DNA of 64,000 nt from Saccoglossus kowalevskii. Its lineage: Eukaryota > Hemichordata > Enteropneusta > Harrimaniidae. Below, piece after piece: positions 1 to 13,401 of this stretch. The notes beneath the pieces are model-generated. The model saw only the letters and a program-made list of their open reading frames with translations. It did not search any database and was not told the DNA's origin. The translations under genes were made by a program, and so were the position numbers. The stretch is taken from the NCBI RefSeq assembly GCF_000003605.2, contig NW_003140812.1:1222476-1286475 (forward strand). The letters are read 5' to 3'. The first letter of the stretch is position 1, and each line of letters opens with the position of its first letter.

Positions 1-1920
1 GCATCTCTAATGGTGCATAATTATATAACATGTCATGACTTGTCATGATCACTTCACGATTATGTTGCTTGACTTTTGTCAATATTGTTTGGATCATTTA
101 TGACGAGTGTGGATATTCAGTTTGACATGATTACTTCATCCAAGGCGCCCTGGACCGCCGGTCAGACGACATCAATTTATGAAATTGTTTCCTTATTTTA
201 TTGTAGTATTTCATCACGTGAGCCTTACATTCATTGATGTAAACAATGAACGGACTACCTTCCTGATTACGTAATGTAAATATAATAATAAAGCACTGAT
301 TAATGGAGATTAGACATGTAAGGGCATTTTCTTTCTTGGATACACCAACTTACCGAATTCATACACTAATCACGCAGATTTGAACTTTGAAGCAATGAAT
401 GACGTCGAGAAATAGAAATGAAGACATGGTAAATGACGTCCATTCTGTAACACCACGTGTGACGGCACATTGCCGCGCTAGTTTTACAGTACACGTGTTA
501 AATGTGATTTAAACGCAACTACTGAAAGTTAAATTTCAAAACTTGGCTTGGTGTGGCAACCAGATGTATACACGATTCGTAGTTTACATTCCGCTTATAA
601 CCGTGGACGCATTTATAAAAAATTAAGAAGACAACCATTATATTGCACGGTTAATATCCTGTTTCGTAGTTATTGAAAAAAACATTAACTCTTACGTAGA
701 ATTCGTAATTAATGAGCGCATGATCAAGACATTTCTAAATCATTTTAATAAAGAATCGAATTATACTGATAGTTTGTATATTGTTTAGCCACCAATTCAA
801 TTACGATTTGGGAGTGGCAACATCATTTCTAACTGTGGAGTAAATTCAAACAATGGACTTTGCCATGCGATTTGAATGATGAGACATGCGGGTGTAGTCA
901 AACTGAGGATGGGGGAAATATAAATCCTGAGTACCTGGCTTTACAGAACAAACATACATGTATCTGAAACTGATATCACAAGCTACCATCTCTTTTAGAA
1001 AACCAAAGAATATTTATATGTTGGCGCAATTTACGGTTATCAGTCAGATTATCTACAAAGATCAAATCTAGAATTATTTCAATTGTTATTTTATTAATTT
1101 TCATTTATCAAAACGTTATTACATGGCCTCGCTAAAACCGACATACGAGTAGGTAGTATTGTTGTATATTGTTATTGTAACAAATAATTCATTATAATAA
1201 ATTGTTTACTTGTTGTTTACATTGTCTATGTACAAATGTTTATCGGGAAACCATTTCTCGCACAGCTTCTCTCTCCCAAATCTCACAGGTTACATTATTT
1301 AATTCTCCTTTGTAATTTGTTCGTCTTTCATGAGCATTTCACAAGCTCCACAATTTTAGCTAATTAAAGAATTTGTGATATAGCAATTAACATTTTCTAT
1401 TTTACTTAATCAGCCGTGCAAACATGGTTCACTAAACATAGTTATTATTGCGTACGATCGAAATTATTTTTTTTCATTTGAGCGTTTCCCGGCATAATTT
1501 TATACTATTTGGTAATCGTTCTAATAACATATAAGGAAATAATTCACGAGTATAGCCCATGAGTAGGTGGATAGTGGACGAGTTACCTTGTCAAATAATA
1601 TTAAGCACGAACCGAAACCATTCAGCTCTATGAAATGATAATTAGTGATAACGGTTTTATCATATATTAATCAACCCCGATTGTAATTGTAACTATATTT
1701 AGGTATCACATGTTAATTTAGGATAATTACACCTGATCTTCAAACGTGTCAACTGCCGCACAATTTATATAGTTGACAACACTTACAGGATATTACGCTG
1801 AAGTAAATATAGATTTTTGTTAAAAATAAGCTTTCGATTACTAACAATTACATGCTACGTTTCACGCAAGTCATTGCTGTTACACTGTACGGTTTGAAAT
1901 GTTCGCATCGTTGTTATCAA

Positions 1921-2004
1921 ATTCATTCATTCATTCATTTGTTCGTTCGTTGGTTCGTTTGTTCGTTCGTTGGTTCATTCATTCATTCATTCGTTCATTC
2001 ATTT
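1921..2004. repeat. TTCA/TTCG tetranucleotide repeat
   Basis: About 84 bp of ATTC and GTTC units, with a 20-bp higher-order unit (TTTGTTCGTTCGTTGGTTCG) present twice in the middle. Confidence 0.95.
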
Positions 2005-2478
2005 AGGATTAGGATTTATAGCACTTGGTTAGGCGCATTTAACACTACACAAATATCTGAAAGTGAGTCGTGTTATATGCCCCAGATGACACCATGGACT
2101 TTACTTATTCTGTTGATGAGTGTACAGGTGTCGTGTGCCAATTCTCGGCTGACAAATTAAACTGATAAATCGTGGCCAGTATTTCAAAATTAGACAGTGT
2201 GTTCTAGGTTGTTGTCGCTCTCGATTTTGCCAAATAAAGAAGGTTCACGCTTAAGTGACCCTGAAATTTGAAAGTACATAAAATCTGACAATTCTGAAGT
2301 CAAACTGGGAAGGGACCCAGGTGCTACCGCTGTGAAGATATATTTTGGCACTCCAAACCATGAAAAATTCAGTCGCTGGCTAGAGTCCTGGTCTGCTACG
2401 ACTTGACACTTTTTTTTTTAAATTATGAATTCACGTATGTGTGGGATTGACCGTTGTGTATTCTTGTTTCTGTTTATA

Positions 2479-2483
<5 letters not shown>

Positions 2484-2571
<88 letters not shown>
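2484..2571. repeat. (AT)n microsatellite
   Basis: An uninterrupted AT dinucleotide run of about 88 bp. Frames reading YIYI through it are artefacts. Confidence 0.98.
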
Positions 2572-2574
<3 letters not shown>

Positions 2575-2865
2575 TGCCATCAGTCTAAATTACACGAATT
2601 GTGTAATTTTAAATTGGTTAAGAGCCATGTAGTAAATATATTGAATATTCTGGAATGCAATATTAATTGCACACAAAACGTTACGAACAAAAATAGTACT
2701 CAGAAATCCGTTTTCTCGCAGTGTTCAGTTAATGAAAATATAATTTATTTCATTACAATCGCTCAATAAAATTAAATATTATTTATTATTTTATTCAGGG
2801 AAAAAAGGACGACGCACTGCCCATCATAGCGTGTTATAAATCACCATTATCAGTATTAAAGGTTT

Positions 2866-2877
2866 TATGACGTCATA
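2866..2877. promoter_or_regulatory. Isolated CRE palindrome TATGACGTCATA
   Basis: A perfect 12-bp palindrome containing the full CRE. No promoter or gene is recognised around it. Confidence 0.2.
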
Positions 2878-5800
2878 GTTATCACACGATAATATAATCC
2901 TTCATTCGCAAGCAAAATCACACAAATTTAACTAAATTTGTTTCAATTTTATGATGGTGATTTAACAACAATAATAAATCCTCACAGCGTCATATTGGAT
3001 TCGGGAAATTGTCCAGACGTGTTTATTTTGCCATGACAACCAATATGGCTCTGTGCTGGATTCATTATTGTTTAAATAACATGACAAGAATGGGGTTGTG
3101 CGCAATAATGAGCGAGACATAATCGAGCCCATTAATTAGGCGAACATCAGACATCAGAACACCTGTTATCATGCAATAATGGACGATGTTGAATCCTTTA
3201 TTTCTATTATAATACCCTTGACTGTCGAACAAATGAAAAAATAGACAGAGTGGTTCGCGCGTCGTGAACGCTTGTATTTCTGAATCAGTATTTCGCATAT
3301 ATATGAATTTGCAAATGAAAATGATCAGGTGTTAACGTACACAATCAATGGTTGGATTGTTGTTAAAAATATGATTACAAAACATGAGAAACATTGAATG
3401 TTCACTAGTCGCACACAAACATGCTCGTAAGCTCGTGCATTGACCTGTTATTGTCTGATAGCGAGGGCTGCACGTGACAGCGATTGATCAATGAGAACTC
3501 GGCTAACTCGGCGTTTCAATAACTGGCAAAGCACGGTATTATAACAAAGTATGAGTATTTGTCATCATAATAATTTTGCTCTCCACGCCCATCATATGAA
3601 CAACGTCACCTGTCAATTTCATGTATATTTAAATCATGTACACGATAGACATAAATGAAATTGTTATTATATTGAATTAAATGTGCGATATGTAACGATG
3701 CGTGAACATCTGTAATTCTCATCATTTATTTAGTTTCGATTCTATTTTGTCATATAAATCGTATCATGCATAAAGATATAAATGTGTAGACTACAAGATG
3801 AGTGACTTGTTTCGTATACTATGCATAAAATATAGAGTGAAGTTCAAGTGTATATGCATAGAGCCATCTGTCAGTGATGATGTCTATTCAAGCATAACTC
3901 TTATCGTGTTGTGAGCGCCCATGGAATCAAACTATTCTGAAAATCGGTGTAATCTCTTATTTCACGTTATCAATAATACATTATGAGATTTAATATGGCT
4001 GTGTCACTTTCTGACATCTTGACTGCGTTTTATCCTGAATTGCGAAGAGAAAAAAAACACTCGTGCCTGGTTGAACGGAATCAATTGTGTTTAGTATTAC
4101 ACTGTCACGAATTACATAATCAATATCGTGACAATATTTCTCCGTTTGCAAAGAAGAAAACATTGAAACAAATATGTTTTCTTTAATCTATCTTGGAAAT
4201 TTGAGTCGACTTCGCTCTATAAACTGTGTGCAGCTTTTCTTTCTTGTGACCTAAGGCTGTTGAAGTCGTATCCGTTTCACAATAGTTGTAATATAAACCA
4301 TATAAGCTAAATTGTCAGGCTGCCCAAGGGAAGATATTTGGTTGATTTCAAAATTCCACTCCACCATGTAAAAAGCTACCATCATGTTATTCTGATAAAG
4401 GTGTCGCTTTAGAATACATTCAAGGTGGATGTGGTCTTCAAAAATAAGAGCAAGGTCTCGTGAAAGTGAATTCTAAAAAAATATTGACGAGAAAATGCTT
4501 TATTTAGATCGAAAGTAAATGTTTGATCAGCAGTAATTAAAATATAAAACACCTCTAATTAATCAGGATTTGGAATGATCAGGGAAATTACCACTAACTT
4601 GGTCGTAAAAAAGTGTGTTCTTTGACAATGCGTTATAATCTCCAGGAGCAGCAAAATAATTCAATTCTAGGTTGTATATACAATAGATAATAATTGGTAA
4701 TCGTTGTTCTAAGTAACTATTCGAGCAATGACTCTACTTCGATAGCATTTAATAATTACAGCTTTGCCAGTCTGGAATATATATTTATGACAGTAATTCA
4801 AGTAATGCATCCACTGAGTATGTTACTCGTAGTTTTGCAATGCATTGTGGGCGATAATATGTTTACCTCACAGTAAATAGGAATATTTACCTGACAGTAA
4901 ATAAAAATATTTCTATTCAAGTTAGTGAAAAGCTTCGAAGACTTTTGTCATTTAACTAGAGTCCAGGATTTGATGAAATAACTTTTTTTTGTAAAAAAAG
5001 ATGAAACAAGCATTTTTTTTATTATTTTCCACTTGCTCGTTACTAGACATACACTGGCTAAATAAGCTTAATTATTTATAGAAATTAATTATAGAGAATT
5101 CAATGGTTATGAACTAAATATATGATCCCCCGCAGACAGAAGAAAGTGGGTAGTATACACTAGGCCTAATATCAAGTATATCTAATCTATACCTAGTTGA
5201 TCTGAATCTATATCGTTCAATTCTAATCATCAAATTTAGGATTATTGATAGAAAGTGCACCATTAATATATCTAAAAATGAAATCAAAAGATTTGGTTCT
5301 GTAGTCATTTACGGTGGAAAATCAGCTTTATTCAAATAAAGAATGAGAATAAGCCATCGAGAGGACAAAATAATTTGTTTCTATTTGTCAAATCTGTGTC
5401 AAATATGTTGACAGTCAGACCTTATCTATGGATTACTATTGCCATAAATGTAATACTATGAATTACTACGGAAATTTATTGAATTTTACAATAATTTACG
5501 ATTTTATTTAAATGTAAGGTTTCGAAAATAAAAATCCTAGAAAAATATATTCAAATATCGAAAATGTTTCATAGAAATTGTTGAGGCTTTCAATAGATTA
5601 ACGGCACAGTTACAGTGCCATCTGTCACCATTGTCTAGGATTGTTTAGGTTTCAATAAGTTTAAAGAGGCTAACATATATTCTACCAGTTACTTTCCTTC
5701 ACTTTAAGAATTATCAACGATTGGATATTTATAGGAACAAAGACTCTACTAATCTATTCACGTTTGACAACAACGTTGACGTGTTTCTTCTTTTATAAAA

Positions 5801-6720
5801 CACATTTCTCCGTGTTTTCAGCATGGTTAAAGTGTCTATCCATACGCCATATGTCATATTTTACTTCGCATCATTGCCTCGCAGCTACAGAAAAAAAGGG
5901 ATTCAGCAAACTTTGAAATCATCTACACGAATATAGAGGAATCTATAATGTTTATTATTTATGCAAATTGTTTTTTAGAAACAAAATCAGAAATTGACAC
6001 TCACATGGAATCACGAACTGATTTCATATTGACAAGGTATATGTTGTCTGAATATAAAATAAACTAGACAGTTGTATATGTATGTGTCTGTGTGTTGGGA
6101 GGTAAATGAAATCATCCATCATTTCGACAACTAATGAATATCAATGTTGTTTTGCCACTGTTTATTTTCTATGGGATTCTAATTGATTACCGATACATAT
6201 CAGCAATAGCAAATTAACAACGTAATCGTTATATTCACTGGTTTGGTCTTTGTTCAATCATCGAGGGTGCATACATAAATGCTATTATACCGTAAGTGTT
6301 TGTGAACAATTCGTATATTTGAAACACAGAGAGTTGTGTAAACAACTTTTAAAGCAATACCTACTTTCAATGATTTTGTTTCTATTTATCTAGAATTATA
6401 TCTGGTTATTCAACGGCATCAACTTGTTCATATAAGCATTTATTAACATTCGGCAACTTAAATTTGATGTGAACATAGTCAGATACTGCATGAGATGTAT
6501 TATTTGAACTTTTTGTGAGTTTTGAAGTCCAGTAATGGAATCATACATCGTTGATATTTATAAACGTTACTACTATGCATTCACACATAGAAACCCGTTC
6601 CTATGAAAACGACCAAATGGGGGGGGGTACAAATTTCATTTGTGATTTATAAATTCAGTTGAAGTACTCCCCTTTTTATCATTGAAGTCGTCTCACAGTG
6701 CATAGATTCATATGGGTTAC

Positions 6721-6738
6721 AACACGCGCGCGCGTGTT
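6721..6738. repeat. 18-bp perfect CG-rich palindrome, Z-DNA-prone
   Basis: AACACGCGCGCGCGTGTT equals its own reverse complement, and its central 16 bases alternate purine and pyrimidine. Such runs favour Z-DNA. It stands out because CpG-dense sequence is rare in this window. Confidence 0.7.
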
Positions 6739-7060
6739 ATAATATTTTCGTATCGCGTTCTTACTTGCGTGTTAGGATTCGCTAGAACTTATGTTGGTCT
6801 CAAAAGAAAGCCGGTTTAATTCCAACGTAATTTAAGCCTCACAAGGTTTATCAAATTCGGGTCGCCAATAGTGTAGGCGTAAACGTAAAAACGCCCTCAA
6901 GTGGTGACACTTTTGTTGTTGTTCATAGGATCGCTATGACCACAACAAATTCCCTAGGAGTGAATTTTGACCTCATTAAAATTATTTCTTCGATTTCAAT
7001 CTGGAAACATTTGACTATGAAAGAATCACGGATGGTACTTTTTATTTAAAGTATCTATAA

Positions 7061-7064
<4 letters not shown>

Positions 7065-7133
<69 letters not shown>
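7065..7133. repeat. (CA)n microsatellite
   Basis: An uninterrupted CA dinucleotide run of about 69 bp. Confidence 0.98.
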
Positions 7134-7136
<3 letters not shown>

Positions 7137-9258
7137 TAACTAAACACTATGAAAACGCATATTGAGGTTTTTTTTAACTAGAAGTCTTTCTAATTGTCCG
7201 TCTTTAAAGTTAAAGACCATGTTGCAAACCTTTCGGCAAAAAACCTTCAGAACAGCCCAAATACCGTACGATCTCTGATCTATATTTCTGTGTTATATTT
7301 ATGTGGTGTTGATGGTGTTGCAAACAATTCAGTCATATTTTACGAAATCAATATATTGAGACAACATACAGGTAACCCGAGCATGGCATATTTTTCATCT
7401 GACTATGATCAAATAAGATGAAAGCACGAGCACCAATACAGGGAAACAATATCTACAACTACGTTCCTGTTGATCACAATGAACTAACCACAATGTAACA
7501 AAGAGATAAAACGAAAGAAAACTTTCATCTTTCACTTTAAATTCTAACCAAGTTTACTTGGCATAGGAAATTAGTTCAACATCATATTCATTTACGAACA
7601 CTTCTATTACTTAGTTTATCCCAATTTATTTAGCGATTATATAAGAAAGTAATCATATTGTGTGTGTTATATGAGGTATATGATAATGAAAACAACATTT
7701 GATACCTAAATTTTAATTACTAGTTTGGGTGCCGAGTAATCATTACAAAAAGCCTAAAGGGTAATACAGTGTTGTATTATTGGTACTGATACAAGCGTGA
7801 ATGCATGAGTAAAAGTGAAATAGTTAGTAATAACTACGGCAGACCGGATATTGGATTTCCTTTATACTGTCGGGACAATCACCACAATTCAGTAATTACA
7901 TGAGTAAGTTGTGTATCAATGTACGTCGCAGTCGTGACCATATTGATATTAGCATCCACGCAAGTCGGGGTACGCGGAATAGACCATTTGTGGGTTTCTG
8001 GGCCACGTGGTATTGTTTTTGTCTGAATACGCCGTGTGTATCTACAATTGTCTCGTTATTGTACGCAGTTAGTTATTATTAAAAACAATCCTCGAGATAA
8101 TATCAACAGAAATCGTTTATAGGAAAACTGTGAATAACTTCATTCAAGCAGATCGGATCCCTGACATCAGTTTTAATGTGTAAATAATACAGCGGTGTGA
8201 TTCGAAGTAACCTCCGAAAAAGCGGATGCATTACGAACTAAGTAAATTATAGCTCGTGTATTCGAATAACCACCAATCGGCTATGATTACATTGATTAGA
8301 TGAGAAAGCAGAAGCTGGAGCGTTGACAAACCTGTTCTAGAGTTCAGAAAACGTTCGGGTTTTTTTACGGTGTCCGCCCGGCTGGATACATGTTGATAGG
8401 GTTGTCGAACGCGGACATATAATAACCACGTAATGATTATTGTTGTTACTCAATTATTACAAATATTTTAGCATTGCTAATTTAAATTTATGTTTGATAA
8501 GTTGATTAGATTATTTTCACAATACAATTTCATAGCATAATGTGCGCCTACCATTCACATTGTCAATTGATTCAATATATAAACAATATTATGAACCACA
8601 CACGGCGATATGAAACGTTGGTGTTGCGGGTGGTAATAGAGTCAACAAGGCTGCTTAGTGAGTGAATTCGATCCTTGTAATGAATATCGTAGTTTTCCGC
8701 TCCGACTAAAAGCGGAACAAAAGATGAATTGTTGGCGTTTCCTTAAGATGAGAATATCGATCATTGGTGTAATTAGAAAATCATTATTCATGGCATTGAT
8801 TTCTTGGAACATCGCGTTAGCAAATCCCTAATTGGCGATTCTCTTTATGTTGTCTAATGAAAGCATGGGTATTTAATTTCTTGCAGGACATTCCATCTAT
8901 CTATCATTCGGTAAATCATTCGGGTTCTTTTACTTATTAAAGTGTTGCCATAGATTTCTATTAATGTACAAATATGGTCAACTTAGACTTTGTCACCCGA
9001 CGCTCATCGACGTTTCCAAATAGTTGTTTTGTTTTTTGTTTATTTGTTTTTTGTTTTGTCTAGTGGTAAACATGATTTAAGAAATACAAAAATAACATAA
9101 ATTTCTAAAACAATGTTAAGTTCAATAATTGACAAATTGAAATATTCTACGAATTACACTTTTAAAATCCGTTGACGTTTTTTTACATTCGATGTGAATG
9201 TATTGCTCTCTGTCTACCTATTCGTTTTGTATAAAATTCGCGAAACCGTGAAAACAAC

Positions 9259-9302
9259 GCGCATGCGCTCGTATTCGGAATACTGATAATGTACTTCCGG
9301 GT
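9259..9302. promoter_or_regulatory. Candidate housekeeping-type promoter: NRF1 and ETS sites
   Basis: A perfect NRF1 palindrome GCGCATGCGC at 9259-9268 is followed by ACTTCCGGGT, an ETS/GABP site, at about 9293-9302. This pair is typical of CpG-type promoters in deuterostomes and can drive transcription in either direction. No TATA box is near. Confidence 0.4.
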
Positions 9303-9353
9303 CATGTCAGACGACAGTGCCATGTAGCAGACGACAGCTCAATATCGGGCAAC

Positions 9354-9500
9354 ATGCTTCATCTGAATAATTCGTTCGATTGTGAGAGTAAGGTGTACTT
9401 TAACCACGTGTTTGAAAAGACTCAACCAAGAAAAGTACACAACGAGACGTGTCACTTTTGCGTTTGTACAATGAGAAACGAACAGTTGGCCACCGATTAG
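9354..9500 (+). CDS. Short ORF (48 aa) or first exon behind an NRF1/ETS promoter, unknown function
   Basis: The ATG at 9354 has A at -3 and opens 48 codons ending TAG at 9498-9500. The peptide begins MLHLNNSFDCE and contains CHFCVC near residues 33-38; it has no obvious signal peptide or membrane segment. I do not recognise it. A possible splice donor GTAAGG at 9388 falls inside the frame, so the coding part could instead be an 11-codon first exon. It lies about 50-95 bp downstream of NRF1 and ETS sites, the main reason to consider it. An AATAAA occurs near 9990. It could be chance: an open frame of this length is not rare. Confidence 0.25.
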   Translation: MLHLNNSFDCESKVYFNHVFEKTQPRKVHNETCHFCVCTMRNEQLATD

Positions 9501-12500
9501 TGTTTTCATTCAGAATGACATAATACATGTATTGAAGTGCAGTGTTGGTCTAAAGTGGCTGTTATATATGTGATATCATCCACATTACCGCAAACACTAA
9601 CTACATATAGTTTTGCCAAGAGAAGCAATTTTTTACAAAATTATAACAGCGCAGAATAGTTTCAGAGCGATTCCATTTGTTGTTGCACCATGTATGTAAA
9701 AAACAACATTCTTCGTTTCAGTCGCATTTTGTTCCATAATCTACGTGCAATCAGTCTTATGGATCTATAAATAGATGTTAATGTTTACTTTCCATTAATG
9801 AGCCTATTAATCTTGTTGCGTTGCCATGCCCGTCGCGTCTCCACCACAAAGCATGAGCTAGTGCCATGATACTAGAATGAAAATACGTTACCCTGGGACA
9901 TATTCCATTATTCTGTCGGGGAATCATTGATGCCTTTTTTCAAAGAAAGGTGTTATATTATGCTTTAACAGTGTTATGTATGAACATCAGCTTAATAAAC
10001 GCGGATAAACTTGGATGGCAGGTTAACAAAAATAATTTGATAATTTTGCCAACAAATTGTACGTATTTCCGTATTTCAATCTACATTACTATATTGAAAT
10101 TCGTAAGTTGAGCACTTGTAAGTTAATCTTCATTTTATAATACGACAGTTTTTGTGAACATGAAGTTCATCCCTCAATTTATTATTGACAGCCTCAATAT
10201 TTGATGAATAGAAACTCCGTGCCATATGCAAAATAAGGTTTAACTCTAAGGAATGTTAAGACTGGAACGATGCACAATTTTCGTCGATGACATGTTAAAC
10301 CAACATTTTCCTTGTTTTTCTCTGTTCGCTAAACGTTTTCTGAGCCTGCTACCTCTCACAATGTTTCAATTTCCCACCTCTTATGAAAACAATTATGTTT
10401 GATTTACCGGGATTTTAATTTCCACTTACAACAATATTGAAATAAATTATTCAATAAATGTTGTGCGACAATTCCGCTAATAAGAGTAAGGTCGTCAGCA
10501 TATGAATGTATAGTTATGATTAGATATAACTACCAGTATTAATGCCCTAAAACAGTGTCAGTGTTTTCAATCGGTCGAAAAAAACGGCGAACAATTAGGG
10601 AGATAGAAATGAACTGTTCCACAGCCAGCACTACAAAATCTCTAATGGAATTGGGGGTGTAGATTTGTGTATATTGAAAAAAAATACGTTATAGAGATTA
10701 CAGTGAATTCTTCATTTGAGCAATGGATATAACAAGTGGGTAGTAATCAATGCGATCAAAATCCTCCGTAATTCTATGAACTAATCTGCCTTTTAGTTGT
10801 ACTAAATATTTAGAGATGATTGTATGAAGAATAAAAATGTAATCTGTAATGGAGTATGATTTAGGACCTAGATTAATGTTTTTGTAGAAATGAATCAAGA
10901 TTGGTACAGAATTGTTTACCGACAATAAGCAGCAAAATAATTCCCCTGTAAAATTTCGCCCCATTTTATCTCGCATTTATGAATACGTGTAATTACTTTA
11001 CCAGGTCAGTCATTCCCCAGGAAATTCACCCGATTCAAAGATTCCATTAAATAATTTGCGCAACATTTCGTCTTCCATAAGTGGGCTTATGTCATGCTCT
11101 ATGCCATCCAACCCAGGAGCTTTGACATTTTCAGTTTTACAATACCTTGATTGAACTCGCCGATACCTATCACTCAGTCCAATGAAGTAAAATCAATATT
11201 TTCGTTATTAAAGTGCTCTATGTCTCATAATTTCATTATATAAGTATACGTCATTCAGTGAACAAAAAATATTGGAATCAATCTTCACGTTTTATCTTTC
11301 TGGTGGACAGGTTGTGTTTCACCAAAGACCATAAGGACCAACATTTTTTTGAGTTGTTCGCAGACGAAACAATTTCTCGTTCGTCTAATTTGCATAATCT
11401 ATATTATTTCTTTGATCAATGCCTTGTACTCGTGTTTACATTTTTTATTTCTTCTAAATAGTGCTTATTTCCGTTGTTTCTGAAACTATTTTGAAATTGA
11501 TATTCAACAAATATTTCCAGTATGGCGTGACAATATCTTATCATCATCGCCATACCATGTAAGGGACTCTAAATTAGTTTCGTCAAACATAAATGATCGT
11601 ATTCATCCCTTCAATTTATCACACAATCCGAAATATTCCGAAAATTACAATAATTAGAGCATCACTGTCATTGAGAATCACAAAGGTGAAATAACCACAT
11701 CTGGTTCCTTTGTACGTTCTGCTATTGACAATGCTTAGCTCTGTAATAGTATTCCTTGTTCAAACGAATTCAGAAAACGGTAATTTGTCAATTATCATTT
11801 GCGCTTACGTTCGTGCACTGCACCTGTAGCATGCTCATCACCGATCACGTTAACACATATATCTTGGGATATATGCACGTGGAGTCATTTTGTGATCCGA
11901 TTCCAGATGCTAAAGCTTGTATAGATGTAAATTGCATCAACACTACAATTGCACACTTAAGGGCTTTTTCTTTTCAAACTGTGCATATGTGTCAAGTTAT
12001 GATTCAAAATGACTGACTTCCTTAATTGTTTTACTAATTGTTTTACTACTTTAATTGTTTATATTTCTATTCTTTTTTATTTGTTGCTCTATGGCGATTC
12101 GTGAAACCAAAATACCGGATTATACGACATTCACGTGTAATAATCTTTTTATCGACCATGGTTCCACCGGTATTATTTCGCTACGAGGAAAACACACCTC
12201 AATCGGAATGCGTGCTGCTGTATATTCAAAGGCGACATTCGAACATGAAGATCACACTGGCGCACACCCTTGTTTTTTCCACTTCGTTCACGGTTCTTCA
12301 AACGCTTTCTAGTTTATGAACAGCATTGTGACGTCATTGAAATACTAACGAGGGTAATACACACAATAGTAAATCGTAGCATAGGTTCCTATTTGATCTT
12401 ACCATAAAACCAGATGGATTTTATAAATGTTACAACATTATTATAGGTGCATTGTTGAGCAATAAGAAACATCCGGGACTTGATTAATCATTGTTGGGTA

Positions 12501-13138
12501 AGTCGAAACATTACTGAAAACATTACGTTGCAAATAGATGGTTTCTCGTAAAACGTCAACATATGACATCAAACTGTAGCGTGTAATGTTGTCAATTTCT
12601 CAGACATATAAGAATATACATAATTATTACGACATAACTCAAATTATTTGAACAGACGCATACGTGTTGATTGACACTATTCAATAATTCCCTGTAGTTT
12701 CCCGTTTAACAACTACTCAATATTTTGCTTTTCCCATAAACAGTATAATGCAATTACTACTTTGCTACAGAAACCTTTCACTTGGTAACACTGTCGCCCG
12801 TACCAGAATGACATTGCATACAACCCTTACCAGAATGATTCTAACTAGTACGTACATAGTACATGTAACAGATGTATATATCATTAAAGATTCATCTTTA
12901 GTTTAGTTTGAAAATGCTCCTTAAAAACGTTCAGATTCAGCAAACATGAGTACACATGTATGTTATATTTACAGGTAGCAGGTGTGTCATTTTGGCAAGA
13001 TGTTCTTGTACGTTTCATATATACATGAAATTTGCGTATACTTGATTTGGTCGTTTACTTGATTTGGGTAATTTATTCATGCATATTTGTCTTATACCTG
13101 ATATCTACGTTTATCACATCTCACTGCTGTTACGCATG
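9501..13138. other. Intergenic or intronic sequence
   Basis: AT-rich with no repeats of note apart from the orphan ORF at 12.1 kb. A frame around 11.83-12.0 kb has five cysteines and no recognisable domain. Confidence 0.4.
12091..12312 (+). CDS. Orphan ORF (73 aa), unknown
   Basis: The frame from ATG 12091 to TAG 12310-12312 is less AT-rich than its surroundings and has varied amino acid use, beginning MAIRETKIPDYTTFTCNNLF. The start context is weak at -3 although +4 is G. A T-rich tract precedes it, but there is no AG acceptor at the boundary. No signal peptide, membrane segment or family is recognised. It may be chance. Confidence 0.15.
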   Translation: MAIRETKIPDYTTFTCNNLFIDHGSTGIISLRGKHTSIGMRAAVYSKATFEHEDHTGAHPCFFHFVHGSSNAF

Positions 13139-13246
13139 CTGTGATTGGTTGAGACTCGGTCACATGACATGGAATAAAAATGGATATTACATGGTATATT
13201 GCCCGCCAAGTGGATATTACATGGGTATATCACATGGATGACGTCA
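13139..13246 (+). promoter_or_regulatory. Candidate promoter: CCAAT, E-box and CRE
   Basis: An inverted CCAAT (GATTGG) near 13143, CACATGAC near 13161 and a full CRE TGACGTCA at 13239-13246 occur within 110 bp. Between them TGGATATTACATGG is present twice, about 32 bp apart. A short possible exon follows, in sequence with more C and G than its surroundings. Confidence 0.35.
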
Positions 13247-13249
13247 CTG

Positions 13250-13400
13250 AAACCACTGCGCAACGATACTGCGCATAACAAATTGTCGTTCGCTGCACTG
13301 GTGCTGTTCTGGCCGCTGTTTTTTTCGGGGTTGCTTTCAGGGTTTTGAAGGAACTTTAGCCATCCGAAATAGACAGTGAACGTGCCAGAATGGATATTAA
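13250..13400 (+). other. Possible first exon with a 3-codon start and splice donor
   Basis: Downstream of the CRE, the first suitably placed ATG is at 13390. It encodes only Met-Asp-Ile before the donor GTAAGA at 13401; unspliced, the frame stops two codons later. The local drop in AT content to about 13560 fits a promoter and first exon, but no acceptor exon was identified. Confidence 0.2.
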
Positions 13401-13401
13401 G

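Larger units (their letters stand above)
1..9240. other. Gene-free AT-rich region
   Basis: Apart from the simple repeats, the CRE palindrome and the CG palindrome listed, I see no gene. At 395-500 there are two TGACGTC half sites and two ACACGTG/CACGTG E-boxes close together. At 3475-3492 TGACAG is followed by the palindrome ATTGATCAAT, a Meis/Pbx-like pair. Short ORFs of 60-100 codons here look like chance frames. Confidence 0.5.

Noticed and set aside
1938-1960. Match to the start of miR-375 (TTTGTTCGTTCG)
   Set aside because: It is part of the TTCG tetranucleotide repeat, the second half does not match, and there is no hairpin.
2425-2769. 114-codon frame on the plus strand
   Set aside because: It consists largely of Tyr-Ile from the (AT)n repeat.
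12995-13015. miR-31-like seed GGCAAGATGTT
   Set aside because: Only the 5' half matches, and the nearby stem-loop does not pair with it.
13032-13241. 69-codon frame with repeated GYYM
   Set aside because: The repetition comes from the duplicated TGGATATTACATGG motif in promoter-like DNA.
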